From Prescottella sp. R16 (GTDB lineage Bacteria; Actinomycetota; Actinomycetes; Mycobacteriales; Mycobacteriaceae), in contig NZ_CP130943.1 in assembly GCF_030656875.1 (NCBI RefSeq), forward strand, positions 992,001 through 1,056,000: DNA of 64,000 nt, in the 5' to 3' direction. Below the pieces are notes generated by a model, which was not told where the DNA came from, made no database searches, and saw nothing but the letters and a program-made list of their open reading frames with translations. Shown here in pieces: positions 26,943 through 37,813 of the stretch (positions are counted from its first letter, which is position 1; each line of letters starts with the position of its first letter). Made by a program: the position numbers and the translations under genes.

Positions 26943-28222
26943 TGAGGTCCCTGCTCGCCGACGTCACCCCGCTCCGCAACCCCGACTACCGGCGCCTGTG
27001 GACGAGCGGCATCGTCACGGTCATCGGTGCGCAACTCACCGTCGTCGCGGTGCCGCTGCAGATCTTCGCGATCACCCAGAACTCCGCGTATGTGGGACTC
27101 GCCGGCCTGTTCGGTCTGGTGCCGCTCGTCATCTTCGGGCTGTGGGGTGGCGCGCTCGCGGACGTCATGGACCGCCGCAAGCTCATCATCGTCACGACGC
27201 TCGGGTTGATCGGCACGTCGCTGCTGTTGTGGGCGCAGGCCGCCGCGCACGTGGACAACGTGTGGCTGCTGCTGTGCCTGTTCTCGCTGCAACAGGTGTT
27301 CTTCGCGGTGAACTCGCCGACCCGCAGCGCGATCATCCCGCGACTGTTGCCGCTGAAGCATCTGCCGGCCGCGAACTCGCTCAACATGACGGTGTTCCAG
27401 TTCGGGGCCATCGCCGGCCCGCTCCTCGCGGGGGTCCTCATCCCGGTGGCGGGGCTCGCGACCGTCTACCTGATCGACTCGATCGCCCTGCTCGCGACGT
27501 TGTGGGCGGTGATCCGGCTGCCCGCGCTGCCGCCGACCGGACCCGCCCGACGCGCCGGGCTGCGGGTCGTGGGGGAGGGCTTCGCGTACCTCGCGACGCA
27601 GAAGGTGCTGCTGGCGTCGTTCGTCGTCGACATCGTCGCGATGGTGTTCGGCATGCCGCGCGCCCTGTTCCCGCAGATCGCACACGAGTCGTTCGGTGAC
27701 CCCCTCGACGGCGGCATCGCCCTCGGCCTGTTGTTCGCGGCCATGTCGGCGGGCGCGGTGCTCGGCGGCGTGTTCTCCGGGTGGCTGCCGCGCATCCGCT
27801 ATCAGGGGCGGGCCGTCGTCGCCTGCATCGCACTGTGGGGCGTCGCGATGATCGGGTTCGGTGTCGTCGTCGGGATGTCGACGCCGAGCAGTCCGGCGTT
27901 GCTGCTGTGGGTGGCGCTCGCGTTCCTCGCGTTCGGCGGCGCCGTCGACATGATCTCGGCCGCGCTGCGGTCCACGATGCTCCAGCAGGTCGCCACCGAC
28001 GACATGCGCGGACGCCTGCAGGGCGTGTTCACGGTCGTCGTGGCGGGGGGTCCACGGATCGGCGACGTCCTGCACGGCGCCGCCGCGTACTACGTGGGTA
28101 CCGCCGTCGCGTCCGCCGGCGGCGGGCTGCTGGTCGTGATCGGTGTCGTCATCTCGATGCTGGTCTTCCCGATGTTCCTGCGGTACCGGGTGGGTGCGTC
28201 CGGGCGGCCCGTGGACGTGTGA
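26942..28222 (+). CDS. MFS transporter
   Basis: A 426-residue twelve-helix transporter of the MFS_3 class: PLRNPDYRRLWTSGIVTVIG, WGGALADVMDRRKLI (motif A), FAVNSPTRSAIIPRLLPLKH, AANSLNMTVFQFGAIAGPL and MRGRLQGVFTVVVAGGPRIGD. The GTG-ATG pair at the pdxH stop gives the start. Substrate unknown; a hairpin follows. Confidence 0.87.
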   Translation: MRSLLADVTPLRNPDYRRLWTSGIVTVIGAQLTVVAVPLQIFAITQNSAYVGLAGLFGLVPLVIFGLWGGALADVMDRRKLIIVTTLGLIGTSLLLWAQAAAHVDNVWLLLCLFSLQQVFFAVNSPTRSAIIPRLLPLKHLPAANSLNMTVFQFGAIAGPLLAGVLIPVAGLATVYLIDSIALLATLWAVIRLPALPPTGPARRAGLRVVGEGFAYLATQKVLLASFVVDIVAMVFGMPRALFPQIAHESFGDPLDGGIALGLLFAAMSAGAVLGGVFSGWLPRIRYQGRAVVACIALWGVAMIGFGVVVGMSTPSSPALLLWVALAFLAFGGAVDMISAALRSTMLQQVATDDMRGRLQGVFTVVVAGGPRIGDVLHGAAAYYVGTAVASAGGGLLVVIGVVISMLVFPMFLRYRVGASGRPVDV

Positions 28223-28265
28223 TCCGCGCGGTGGCGATCACCGTTTCGCGGCCCGGGCGGACCCT

Positions 28266-28287
28266 CCGTGGGCGACCGCGCCCACGG
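28266..28287 (+). terminator. Hairpin after the MFS gene
   Basis: CCGTGGGCG-ACCG-CGCCCACGG, a perfect 9-bp stem 44 bases past the stop, followed by TAGTTTCT. It separates the pdxH-MFS unit from gltA2. The gltA2 leader beyond it holds the direct repeat GTTAC-GAA-GTTAC at 28309-28321. Confidence 0.75.
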
Positions 28288-28352
28288 GCGGCTAGTTTCT
28301 ACTTGAATGTTACGAAGTTACTCACTGGTCTGAGTTTGAGAGGGATCCTTCC

Positions 28353-29651
<1,299 letters not shown>

Positions 29652-29698
29652 GCAGCGCTGACCAGACTGCCCGACTCCAACAGATCGGACACCCCAAC

Positions 29699-30424
29699 AT
29701 GAGCACCAAGCCCGAGATCGAGTTCCAGGAGGGCCCCGCGCCCACCGAACTCGTCATCAAGGACATCGTCGTCGGTGACGGCCCCGAGGCCACCCCCGGC
29801 GCCAAGGTCGAGGTCCACTACGTCGGTGTCGAGTTCGACTCCGGCGAGGAGTTCGACTCGTCGTGGAGCCGCGGCGAATCCATCACCTTCCCGCTGCAGG
29901 GCCTCATCGCCGGCTGGCAGGAGGGCATCCCGGGGATGAAGGTCGGCGGACGTCGTCAGCTGACCATCCCGCCGGAGCTCGCGTACGGTCCGGCCGGTGG
30001 CGGTCACCAGCTGTCCGGCAAGACGCTGGTGTTCGTCATCGATCTGCTCGACGTCGTCGTGCCGCCGGAGCCGCCGGTCATCGAGCCCTCCGAGGGCCCG
30101 GCCCCGGCCGAGCTCGTGATCGAGGACATCACCGTCGGTGACGGCGCCGAGGCGCAGCCGGGTGCGGTCGTGGACGTCCACTACCACGGTGTCGAGTACG
30201 ACTCGAACCAGGTGTTCGACTCGTCGTTCCTGCGTGGCGACTCCGTCGTGTTCCCGCTGAACCGGCTCATCCCCGGCTGGCAGGAGGGCATCCCCGGCAT
30301 GAAGGTCGGCGGACGCCGCAAGCTCACGGTTCCGCCGGAGCTCGCGTACGGTCCGGCCGGCAGCGGTCACCAGCTGTCCGGCAAGACCCTGGTGTTCATC
30401 ATCGACCTGCTCGGCACCCGGTAG
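29699..30424 (+). CDS. Tandem two-domain FKBP peptidyl-prolyl isomerase
   Basis: A 241-residue cytosolic protein with two FKBP domains (residues about 10-120 and 131-241) joined by a Pro-rich linker VVVPPEPPVIEPSE. Each has GAKVEVHYVGVEFDSG / GAVVDVHYHGVEYDSN, AGWQEGIPGMKVGGRR / PGWQEGIPGMKVGGRR, and PPELAYGPAG followed by HQLSGKTLVF. The usual actinobacterial homologue has one domain of about 120 residues, so this is an internal duplication. There is no signal peptide. It follows gltA2 by 47 bases and precedes a strong terminator. Confidence 0.92.
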   Translation: MSTKPEIEFQEGPAPTELVIKDIVVGDGPEATPGAKVEVHYVGVEFDSGEEFDSSWSRGESITFPLQGLIAGWQEGIPGMKVGGRRQLTIPPELAYGPAGGGHQLSGKTLVFVIDLLDVVVPPEPPVIEPSEGPAPAELVIEDITVGDGAEAQPGAVVDVHYHGVEYDSNQVFDSSFLRGDSVVFPLNRLIPGWQEGIPGMKVGGRRKLTVPPELAYGPAGSGHQLSGKTLVFIIDLLGTR

Positions 30425-30441
30425 CCGGTAGAACGAAAAGA

Positions 30442-30477
30442 ACTCGGGCCCCGCACCTTTCGGTGCGGGGCCCGAGT
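30442..30477. terminator. Bidirectional hairpin terminator
   Basis: Perfect 16-bp stem (arms start ACTCGGGCCC and end GGGCCCGAGT) with a TTTC loop, between the convergent FKBP and esterase genes. The loop and its closing CACC/GGTG match the 1347 hairpin. Confidence 0.92.
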
Positions 30478-30493
30478 CGTTCAGCGGGTGCGG

Positions 30494-31585
30494 TTACTGC
30501 GGGAGACCCGTCTCGGGGATGCCCATCGACTGGGAGAGCATCGGCCACGAGTCGCGCAGGTCGTCACGCCAGTAGCCCCACGAGTGGGTGCCGGCCGGCT
30601 TGAACACGAACTGGGCCTGGTCCTGCATGCCGGCACGGTTGACGGCGTCGGCGAGGCGGTGCGTGCACTCGTTGGTCGCGGCCTCGATGATGCCGCCGAC
30701 GACCACCTGGTTGGCCAGGGTCGCCATGTTGCCGTTGATGCCCTGGCTGTCGAGGGTGTCGTGCGGGCCCGGCAGGCCGGACGCGTTGGACACGTACAGC
30801 TTGGGGCCGCCCTTGAGCTGATCGATGTTGATGATCGGATCGTGCGCGATCCAGTCGTCGCTGCCGATCGGGCCCCACATCTTCTCGACGTCGGCGTCGC
30901 CGCGGGCGGCGATGACGATCTGGATGTAGGTCTGGCCCACCGGGGTGGCGGTGTCGGCGCAGCCGCTGTACGCGCCGACGGACTTGTACAGGTCCTTGTT
31001 GGCGAGCGCGAGGTTGAACACCGACGTGCCCGAGGTGGAGATGCCGGCGAGCGAGTTGACCTCGGTGGTGTTCAGGGCCTTGTCGATGACCGGGGGGAGT
31101 TCCTGGGTCAGGAACGTCTCCCACTTGTTGATGCCGTGCAGTGCGTCCTCGGCCTGCTGCCAGTCGGTGTAGTACGTGAACGCGCCCTCCATCGGGGTGA
31201 CGACGTTGACGTGCTTGTCCTTGAAGAACTCACCGATGTTGGCCTGACGCTGCCACGACGCGGAGTCCTCGCCGCCGCCGGCACCGTTGAGCAGGTACAG
31301 GGTGGGAGCCGGCTTGGACGTGTCGGCCGGGCGGACGACGTCGAGCGGGATGTTGCGGTTCATCGACTCGGAGTGGACGACGAGGCGCAGCTTGTTGGTG
31401 CCGGTCGACGTCGCGGACACCAGCGTGGTGCCACCGTTCGACGCCTTGGTGGCATTGACCTGGGTGGCATCGGCTGCGTCCGCAGAAGCCACACCGGCCC
31501 CCATGAAGACGGGCAGTGCGGCGACCGTCGCCGTCGTGGCGCCGATCAACGCTGTGAGCCGGCGGGACTTCTTGGTAACGCGCAT
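30494..31585 (-). CDS. Secreted antigen-85/mycolyltransferase-like esterase
   Basis: A 363-residue exported alpha/beta hydrolase. Signal peptide residues 1-36 (basic start, hydrophobic run, GVASADA cleavage). The mature protein follows the antigen-85 plan: SMNRNIPLDVVRP, LYLLNGAGGG, NVVTPMEGAFTYYTDW, the nucleophile elbow LAGISTSGTSVF, and a catalytic His in KPAGTHSWGYWRDDL. Such enzymes transfer mycolates onto trehalose and arabinogalactan, which would fit a mycolic-acid organism. The exact acyl acceptor is unknown. The ATG is well placed for the signal; GATATACAC upstream on the minus strand is a possible -10. Confidence 0.86.
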   Translation of the reverse strand: MRVTKKSRRLTALIGATTATVAALPVFMGAGVASADAADATQVNATKASNGGTTLVSATSTGTNKLRLVVHSESMNRNIPLDVVRPADTSKPAPTLYLLNGAGGGEDSASWQRQANIGEFFKDKHVNVVTPMEGAFTYYTDWQQAEDALHGINKWETFLTQELPPVIDKALNTTEVNSLAGISTSGTSVFNLALANKDLYKSVGAYSGCADTATPVGQTYIQIVIAARGDADVEKMWGPIGSDDWIAHDPIINIDQLKGGPKLYVSNASGLPGPHDTLDSQGINGNMATLANQVVVGGIIEAATNECTHRLADAVNRAGMQDQAQFVFKPAGTHSWGYWRDDLRDSWPMLSQSMGIPETGLPQ

Positions 31586-31739
31586 GCTTTCTCACCTTCG
31601 GGCGGTCGGCCGGGGGACGCGGCCGCGCCCCCCGGAGTCGATCGTGTGTATATCACTTCAGCTATCGGGTGTACGTCTCGTTTTGCTACCGGTTGGCCGA
31701 AAATTCTCGAGACGTTCCCGAATTATCGGTCATAAACCG

Positions 31740-34130
31740 TCAGACCATGTCGTTTTTCTGTAACCAGCGCAAAGTCGGCCACCCGCAGAACACGGGCAGC
31801 CAGCATGTGAGCACCCGGTAGAGCAGCACCGACGGTACCGCGATGCCCACGGGCAGCCCGAACGCGGTCAGGCCGCCGATGAGGGCGGCTTCGACGGCGC
31901 CGACGCCGCCGGGGGTGGGGGCGGCGGAGGCGAGGGTGCCGCCGATCATCGTCACGATGGTCACGGTCACGAACGTGGTGCCGCCGCCGAACGCTTCGAC
32001 GCTCGCCCACAGGGCCAGGGCGGCGCCGAGGGTGGTGCCGGCGCTGCCGAGCACGATCAGCAGGAAGCGGCCGGGGCTGCGGGCCAGCTGGGCCAGGGAC
32101 GCCATCACCTCGGTCAGCTGTGGCCGTACCTCGGTGCGCAGCCAGCGGCGGGCCTTGGGAATGAACATGAACGTGCCGACGGCGCCGAGGGCGATACCGG
32201 CGATGAGGTAGAGCATCGTGCCGCGGGGCACGAAGTGCGACAGGTCGGCGTCGCGGCCGGCGGCGACGCTGAAGAAGACCAGCAGTGCGATGTGGGTGAC
32301 CACCTGCACCGTCTGCTGCAGGGCGACGGCTGCCGTCGCCCGGACCGTGCCGAGTCCGCCCTTCTGCAGGAACCGCACGCTCAGTGCGAGGCCGCCGACG
32401 CCGGCCGGGGTGGTGGTGGCCGCGAACGTGTTGGCCACCTGCATCACCACCAGGTGCCGGTAGCGGACGAGTTCGGACGCGCACGCCCACAGGGCGGCCG
32501 CGGCCCCGACATAGGTGAGGGCGGAGACGATCAGACCGGCCAGCGCCCACCACCAGTTGGCGCTCTTCAATTCGGTGAGGAAGGTCGGTACCTGGCTGAT
32601 GAACGGGTAGGCGACGTACACCAGGCCGATGAGCAGGACGAGCTGGATGATCTGGTTACGGGTGAACCGGGTGACCTGTTCGGGGGCGATCTTGTCGATG
32701 TCGGTGCGGCGGCTCACCTCGTCACGGATCCGGCCCAGCAGGGCGGCGGAGTCGGGGATCGGTTTGCGCAGCCGCGCCGGCATCGCGGACTTCGTCAGCC
32801 GGCCGGACGCCGCCAGGATCCGGTCGCGTCCGCGGGCGGCGAGGGCCGCGTCCACGGCCGGTTCGACACCGAACAGGGCCGCCGTCGTGAGCAGGAGTTG
32901 CGCGGTGTCGGACTGGATCTGGGCCTCGGATCCGCCGAGTTCGGCGTACGCGAAGCCGTCGAACAGGGCCCGATCGTCGTCGATCCGGATCTCCGACGCG
33001 CAGAGGTTGCCGTGCGTGATCTGGCGGTCGTGGAGATCGTCGAGCGCCGCCCACAACATCACGAGCAGGCGTTCGCGGGGCTCGGGGTCGGCGGGGGCGA
33101 GGGCGGTGATCGGGACGCCGCGGGAGACGGGGCGCACGATCAGCTGCCAGCCGCGGTCGAGTGCGCTGACCGCGATCGGTTTGGACGCGGCACGGTGGGC
33201 GTCGGCGACGGCGATCCCCATCAGGGCCCGGTGCTCGACGGCACGGGCGAAGGACGCGTGTGCGGGGGTGCTCTCACTGCTGCGCAGCGTCAGCCAGTTC
33301 GCGAACTGGCGGAGCGCGCCGCGGCTGCGCTGGTTCTGGCCGTACAACTCGACGATCGTCTCGGGTTCGCCGTCGCGGTCGGCGCCGAGGACGAGGGGAC
33401 CGCTGCCGGCGGGGGCGATCACCCGGAAGGCGGTGACACGATGCCCCAGCCGTTGCAGGGCCTCGACCGCGGAGTCGAGCGGCACCTCGAGGGCCGGGGT
33501 GCCCACGACGAGGACGATGACCGCACCCACGAGGTAGCCGACGGCCAGGCCCAGCATCGACCGGGCCGGCACGATCGAGCTGACCACCAGGTGGATCGGT
33601 GCGAACAGCAGCAGCAGCGCCCACCACAGTCGTCGCCAGCGTTTCGGCAGCCACGGCCCCGACACGGTCAGGACGGCGGCGAGCATCGCGATCCAGCGGG
33701 GGTCGTCGAGGAACTGCGACAGGAACGTGTCGACGCGGTCGGACACGTCGAGATGCCATTGCGGGGCGGCGAACCCGGACCCGCTGATCGACAGGGCGAT
33801 CCCGGCGATGAGTGCGGCGGCCGCGTAGCCGGCGAGCAGTTTCCATCGGCGTCCGACGACGAGCTGGATGAGGATCGCGAACGGCAGTGCCAGGATCGCG
33901 ATGCCGTACAGCAGGTACACGGTGTCCGAGACGCCCGGGGACAGGATGCCGACGATGTCGGACACCGAGGTTTCGAGGGCGTCCCATTCGCTGCGGGTGA
34001 TCACCGATCCGCCGATGACCGCGCCGAGACACACGAGCGCGAACACCACCCGCAGGATGTCGCTGGTGCGTCGGGCCAGCGGCTGCAGCAGGCTTCCGGT
34101 GACCGGGATGTCCCGTCCGTCAACTTTCAA
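31740..34130 (-). CDS. Pseudokinase plus LPG-synthase-like (UPF0104) membrane protein
   Basis: A 796-residue multidomain membrane protein. Residues 1-220: about six helices. Residues 230-460: a cytoplasmic kinase-like domain with LHDRQITHGNLCASEIRI (HGN in place of HRD) and ALFDGFAYAELGG (DGF in place of DFG), hence probably a pseudokinase. Residues 490-796: the lysylphosphatidylglycerol-synthase flippase-like region (TTPAGVGGLALSVRFLQKGG, AAPTPGGVGAVEAALIGGL). No GNAT-type aminoacyl transferase domain. It starts at TTG with an 11-base overlap with prrB; no later ATG or GTG preserves the first helices. Likely role in lipid or cell-wall precursor transport, by inference. Confidence 0.83.
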   Translation of the reverse strand: MKVDGRDIPVTGSLLQPLARRTSDILRVVFALVCLGAVIGGSVITRSEWDALETSVSDIVGILSPGVSDTVYLLYGIAILALPFAILIQLVVGRRWKLLAGYAAAALIAGIALSISGSGFAAPQWHLDVSDRVDTFLSQFLDDPRWIAMLAAVLTVSGPWLPKRWRRLWWALLLLFAPIHLVVSSIVPARSMLGLAVGYLVGAVIVLVVGTPALEVPLDSAVEALQRLGHRVTAFRVIAPAGSGPLVLGADRDGEPETIVELYGQNQRSRGALRQFANWLTLRSSESTPAHASFARAVEHRALMGIAVADAHRAASKPIAVSALDRGWQLIVRPVSRGVPITALAPADPEPRERLLVMLWAALDDLHDRQITHGNLCASEIRIDDDRALFDGFAYAELGGSEAQIQSDTAQLLLTTAALFGVEPAVDAALAARGRDRILAASGRLTKSAMPARLRKPIPDSAALLGRIRDEVSRRTDIDKIAPEQVTRFTRNQIIQLVLLIGLVYVAYPFISQVPTFLTELKSANWWWALAGLIVSALTYVGAAAALWACASELVRYRHLVVMQVANTFAATTTPAGVGGLALSVRFLQKGGLGTVRATAAVALQQTVQVVTHIALLVFFSVAAGRDADLSHFVPRGTMLYLIAGIALGAVGTFMFIPKARRWLRTEVRPQLTEVMASLAQLARSPGRFLLIVLGSAGTTLGAALALWASVEAFGGGTTFVTVTIVTMIGGTLASAAPTPGGVGAVEAALIGGLTAFGLPVGIAVPSVLLYRVLTCWLPVFCGWPTLRWLQKNDMV

Positions 34131-35427
34131 GGGTCACCACCAACCGCGCGCCGCCGAGCGGGCTGGTCTCGAAGCGGGCCCTGCCACCGTGCAGGTGGGC
34201 CTGCTGCGCCACCAGGGCGAGCCCCAGCCCGGATCCGGTGCGGGCGGCACCGCTGCCGCGCCGGAAGCGTTCGAACACGTCGGCGCGTTCGTGCTCGGGG
34301 ATGCCGACGCCGTCGTCGTCGACGGTCACGGTGACGACGCCGTCCCTGCCGCGGTGGGCGCCGATCGCGACGGTGTGGGCGCGGCCGTGCCGGACGGCGT
34401 TGGTGATCGCGTTGTCGATCGCGAGCCGCAGCCCGGCCGGTAGGCCGCGGACCGTCGTCCCGGGTGGGGCGTCGACGGTCACCGACAGCCCGGGGTGGAG
34501 GCGTTGTGCGTCGGCCGCCGCCAGGTCGCACAGGTCCGACAGGTCGACGTCGACGTGGTCGCTCTCGCTCGACAGTTCCCCGGACGCCAGTCGTTCGAGC
34601 GCAGTGAGGGTGGCCTCGAGCCGGCCCTGGGTGCGGGCGATGTCGGTGAGGATCTCGCGGCGCTGCTCGTCGGACAGGTCGAGGGTGGTGACGACCTCGA
34701 GGTCGGTGCGCATCGCGGTCAGCGGGGTGCGCAGTTCGTGCGCGGACGCCGCCGCGAAGTCGCGGGCCGTCTCGAGGGCGGCGGCGGTGCGGGCCTGGGC
34801 GTCGGAGACGTCCTGCAGCATCGCCTCGACGGCGCCGGCGAGCGCGTCGGCCTCCCGGACCCCGGAGGCGGCGGGGGCCAGATCGCGGTCGCGGCGGGTG
34901 ACCCGCCGGGTCAGCTCGACGAGGGGACGGACCGCGTGACCGCCGAAGATCCAGCCGAGGCCACTGGCCGCGACGATCGCGAGGACGCCGACGAGCGCGA
35001 CCTGCTGCTGTTGGTCGACGGTGGGGTCCTTGGCCTCCGCGAGCGGCACCGCCACCGACAGCAGTTGCGACGACCCCGGCGCGACGGGGGCGGTGAACGC
35101 GCGGAACGGGGTGCCGGCCACGTCGACGGTGTGGGATCCGGTGTCGAGGTCGGGGAGCCGGCTCGACGTACTGGCGACGACGTCGTCGCCGGAGCGGATC
35201 GTCACGGCGAACGCACCCGCGTCCCCGAGGACGTTGAGGAACGGTGCTGCTGCGCCGGCATTGACGATCAGGACGCGGGATGCGGTCTCGAGTCGCTGGT
35301 CGAGCTGCTGGAGGTTGTTGCGGGCGATCGCGAGGGCCAGGTAGACGCCGACCGCGGCGACGACGATGGTGGCGCCGAGCGCGGTCGCGGCGGCGACCCG
35401 GGCCCGCAGCGAGTGTGGTCGCATCAT
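34120..35427 (-). CDS. prrB: Sensor histidine kinase PrrB
   Basis: A 435-residue two-pass sensor kinase: helices at about 12-33 and 143-163, an extracellular domain between them, HAMP ([15 protein letters not shown]), HisKA with His230 in [14 protein letters not shown], and HATPase boxes [25 protein letters not shown] and [14 protein letters not shown]. The ATG overlaps the prrA stop (ATGA). Orthologous by order and size to the essential M. tuberculosis PrrB (Rv0902c). The signal is unknown; nitrogen limitation has been linked to Mtb PrrAB. Confidence 0.92.
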   Translation of the reverse strand: MMRPHSLRARVAAATALGATIVVAAVGVYLALAIARNNLQQLDQRLETASRVLIVNAGAAAPFLNVLGDAGAFAVTIRSGDDVVASTSSRLPDLDTGSHTVDVAGTPFRAFTAPVAPGSSQLLSVAVPLAEAKDPTVDQQQQVALVGVLAIVAASGLGWIFGGHAVRPLVELTRRVTRRDRDLAPAASGVREADALAGAVEAMLQDVSDAQARTAAALETARDFAAASAHELRTPLTAMRTDLEVVTTLDLSDEQRREILTDIARTQGRLEATLTALERLASGELSSESDHVDVDLSDLCDLAAADAQRLHPGLSVTVDAPPGTTVRGLPAGLRLAIDNAITNAVRHGRAHTVAIGAHRGRDGVVTVTVDDDGVGIPEHERADVFERFRRGSGAARTGSGLGLALVAQQAHLHGGRARFETSPLGGARLVVTLES

Positions 35428-36128
35428 GTGGGTTCCCGCACGACGAAACCCACACCGCGGACGGTGTGCACGAGGCGGGGGGTGCCGTCGGCCTCGAACT
35501 TGCGGCGCAGGTAGCCGACGAACACGTCGACGACGTTGGTGTCGGCGGCGAAGTCGTACCCCCACACCAGTTCCAGGAGGCGTTCTCGGCTCAGCACCAC
35601 GCCGGCGTTGCGGGCCAGGACCTCGACGAGCTCGAATTCCCTTTTGGTGAGGCCGATTTCGGTGCCGCCGAGGTGGACTCGACGGCCGGCGACGTCGATG
35701 GACAGCGGGCCGACCACGATCTGCTCACCGGTCGCGGCGGGTGTGGTGTCCGGTGTCGAGCGGCGGCGCAGCATCGCTCGGATCCGGGCCACGAGTTCGG
35801 CGAGGACGAACGGTTTGACGAGGTAGTCGTCGGCGCCGGATTCGAGGCCGGCGATGCGGTCGTCGACCGAGCTGCGCGCACTGAGCACGCAGATCGGGAT
35901 CTCGTTGCCCCGTTCCCGGAGCGCGGTGACCACCCCGGTCCCGTCGAGGACGGGCATGTTCATGTCGAGCACCACGACGTCGGGTGCGGCGGCGTCGACG
36001 ACCTGGAGGGCGGCCGCGCCGTCACCCGCGGTGAGCACGTCGAACCCGGACAGTCGGAGTCCGCGCTCGAGGGAGGCGAGCACATCCGGATCGTCGTCCA
36101 CGACGAGAACGGTCGCGATGGCGGTCAC
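35424..36128 (-). CDS. prrA: OmpR-type response regulator PrrA
   Basis: A 234-residue regulator. The receiver domain has DDDPD at 11-15, phospho-acceptor Asp55 in [13 protein letters not shown] and the conserved Lys in YLVKPF. The OmpR winged helix follows ([48 protein letters not shown]). GTG start; the ORF extends upstream without a better start. First gene of prrA-prrB-LPG-synthase-like transcript. Position as Rv0903c. Confidence 0.94.
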   Translation of the reverse strand: MTAIATVLVVDDDPDVLASLERGLRLSGFDVLTAGDGAAALQVVDAAAPDVVVLDMNMPVLDGTGVVTALRERGNEIPICVLSARSSVDDRIAGLESGADDYLVKPFVLAELVARIRAMLRRRSTPDTTPAATGEQIVVGPLSIDVAGRRVHLGGTEIGLTKREFELVEVLARNAGVVLSRERLLELVWGYDFAADTNVVDVFVGYLRRKFEADGTPRLVHTVRGVGFVVREPT

Positions 36129-36482
36129 CCGAGCATTGTGCCCGTCGGCGGGCGCGGTTCCGCGCATCTTCTCAGTTCTCCGTCCGCGGGTGCTCGGAAC
36201 GCGCGATCGGAACGTCGGCTGCGTCGTAGTGGGCAGGGCAATCGGGCACTACGGCGATATTAGTCTCGCGATCGACGACGGCTGCCATCTACACCTGCTC
36301 GCCGGTCGACCGGAGCGCAGGTGACCGGCGCGATATCGGAGAACGAACCTCGCTCCGAAACTTGACGTGTGATTCGGAAGGGCCTGTACTGGCGACATGT
36401 CCCGATCGACCGGTCCCCGCGCGGACGAGATCCACCTGCAGCTGCGTGCAGCTCCAGGACCGGCGATCGCAGGAGCCGCCGC
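36129..36482. promoter_or_regulatory. prrA / blaI divergent promoter region
   Basis: About 350 bases without a supported gene. TTGACG (36362-36367), a 17-base spacer and TGTACT (36385-36390) form a good sigma-A promoter for blaI, with the palindrome GACATGTC (36393-36400) at the expected start site. Further left is an inverted repeat, CGTAGTG (36225-36231) and CACTACG (36247-36253) with a 15-base spacer, close to prrA. Confidence 0.68.
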
Positions 36483-36857
36483 GTGATCGGTCTGGGTGAC
36501 CTCGAGAGCGCAGTGATGAACGTGCTGTGGAACCTCGACGACCCCGCTCGCGTGCGGGACGTGATGGACCGGCTGGAGCCACCGCGGCCGTTGGCGTACA
36601 CCACCGTGATGACGGTGCTCGACAACCTGCACACCAAGGGCATGGTCTCGCGGGAACGCGTCGGCCGCGCCTACCGGTACCGGGCGGCCCGCAGCCGTGA
36701 GGAGACCGCGGCCGAACTGGTACGTCAGGTACTCGACGCCAGCGGTGACGCCGAACAGGTCATGTTGCACTTCGCGAGTTCCGCCTCGGACGACGAGTCG
36801 CGGATCCTGCGCCGCGCCGCGCGCCGAGCCCAGCGTCGCCGGGACGAAGCCCGATGA
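36483..36857 (+). CDS. BlaI/MecI-family repressor
   Basis: A 124-residue winged-helix repressor: IGLGDLESAVMNVLWNLDDP, VRDVMDRLEPPRPLAYTTVM, TVLDNLHTKGMVSRERVGRA and YRYRAARSREE, the standard BlaI N-terminal domain, then a dimerisation helix. The GTG start is favoured by AGGAG eight bases upstream and by family length; a longer upstream frame exists but runs through the promoter. The next gene encodes the M56 protease that typically cleaves such repressors. Targets probably include this promoter and the dyads upstream of the DsbA gene. Confidence 0.9.
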   Translation: MIGLGDLESAVMNVLWNLDDPARVRDVMDRLEPPRPLAYTTVMTVLDNLHTKGMVSRERVGRAYRYRAARSREETAAELVRQVLDASGDAEQVMLHFASSASDDESRILRRAARRAQRRRDEAR

Positions 36858-37813
36858 TCGCGGGTCTGGCACTGGCGGTCGCCGCCGCCGTTCTCGCCGT
36901 GATCGCACCACGATGGCTCGGTCGCCTCGCGGCACCGCATCGGCATCCACGCATCGCGCTCGCTGCCTGGGTGACCTCGCAGTGCGTGTTCGTCGGCGTC
37001 GTCGCCGCGATTCCCGTTGTGCTCTGGGTGCGCCCCGGCGGACGATGGCACGTGTTACCGGCGGCGACGCTGACGTGCATGCAATCACTGCGGGAAACCG
37101 GAGCCCTGCCCTGGCTTGCCGCAGTCGAGGCGGTGCTGTGCACGGTCGGCCTGGCGGTAACGGCGCGGACAGTGCTCGTCGTCGCGCGGAGATTGCTGCG
37201 GCATCGTCGGCTCACCGAATCGCACGCCTCGGCGTTGCGCCTGATTGCAGGTCCGTCCGCGACAGACGGGGAAGGTGTGTTCCGCCTCGGCGGAGCGGAC
37301 TTCGCCGCCTACAGCATCGGTGGCCGGAGTCCGGCGATCGTGCTGGGGACGGCGGTGGCGGCGCTCGACCCGGATGCGCGCGCCGCGGTCCTGGCACACG
37401 AACGCGCACATCTGACGGGCCGGCACCATCTGCTCGTCGCCTGGTCCGACGCGCTGCGCGCAGCGCTCCCGGGGGTGCCGTTGGCGTACCGGGGCGCGAC
37501 GTGGACTCGTGTGCTCGTCGAATTGTCGGCGGATCGGCAGGCTGCGGTGTCGTGCGGATCGGGCGCGGTGTGTGCTGCACTCGGGCACAGCGCGGCCGCA
37601 GGCCGTGATGCGCGTCCCGCCGCGCTGTCGGTGTCGGGGACCGGACTGGCCGCAGATCGGATGGCGTGGTTGTCGGCGGTGCAGGTTCCTCGTTCCGGTG
37701 CGCAGGCCCTGCACTACCCGGTTGCGGTCACCGTGTCCGTGCTGCCGGTACTGGCGTCGACCTCGGTCGTCGTCGCGGCGCTGGCCCTCTTCTGCGCCGT
37801 GTTCGGCGGCTGA
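36854..37813 (+). CDS. M56 (BlaR1-type) membrane metalloprotease
   Basis: A 319-residue protein with about four helices and a cytoplasmic zinc-protease loop: AVLAHERAHLTGRHH, where His182, Glu183 and His186 form HExxH, and VELSADRQAAVSC supplies the third ligand region. It has no C-terminal penicillin-binding sensor domain, like mycobacterial Rv1845c. Its ATG overlaps the blaI stop (ATGA). It presumably inactivates the adjacent repressor on an envelope signal. The last 100 bases overlap the 3' end of the convergent membrane gene. Confidence 0.87.
   Translation: MIAGLALAVAAAVLAVIAPRWLGRLAAPHRHPRIALAAWVTSQCVFVGVVAAIPVVLWVRPGGRWHVLPAATLTCMQSLRETGALPWLAAVEAVLCTVGLAVTARTVLVVARRLLRHRRLTESHASALRLIAGPSATDGEGVFRLGGADFAAYSIGGRSPAIVLGTAVAALDPDARAAVLAHERAHLTGRHHLLVAWSDALRAALPGVPLAYRGATWTRVLVELSADRQAAVSCGSGAVCAALGHSAAAGRDARPAALSVSGTGLAADRMAWLSAVQVPRSGAQALHYPVAVTVSVLPVLASTSVVVAALALFCAVFGG

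Noticed and set aside
36369..36482. Longer N-terminus for the BlaI protein starting at 36369
   Set aside because: It crosses the -35/-10 pair and lacks a ribosome binding site; the GTG at 36483 has AGGAG and gives the family length.
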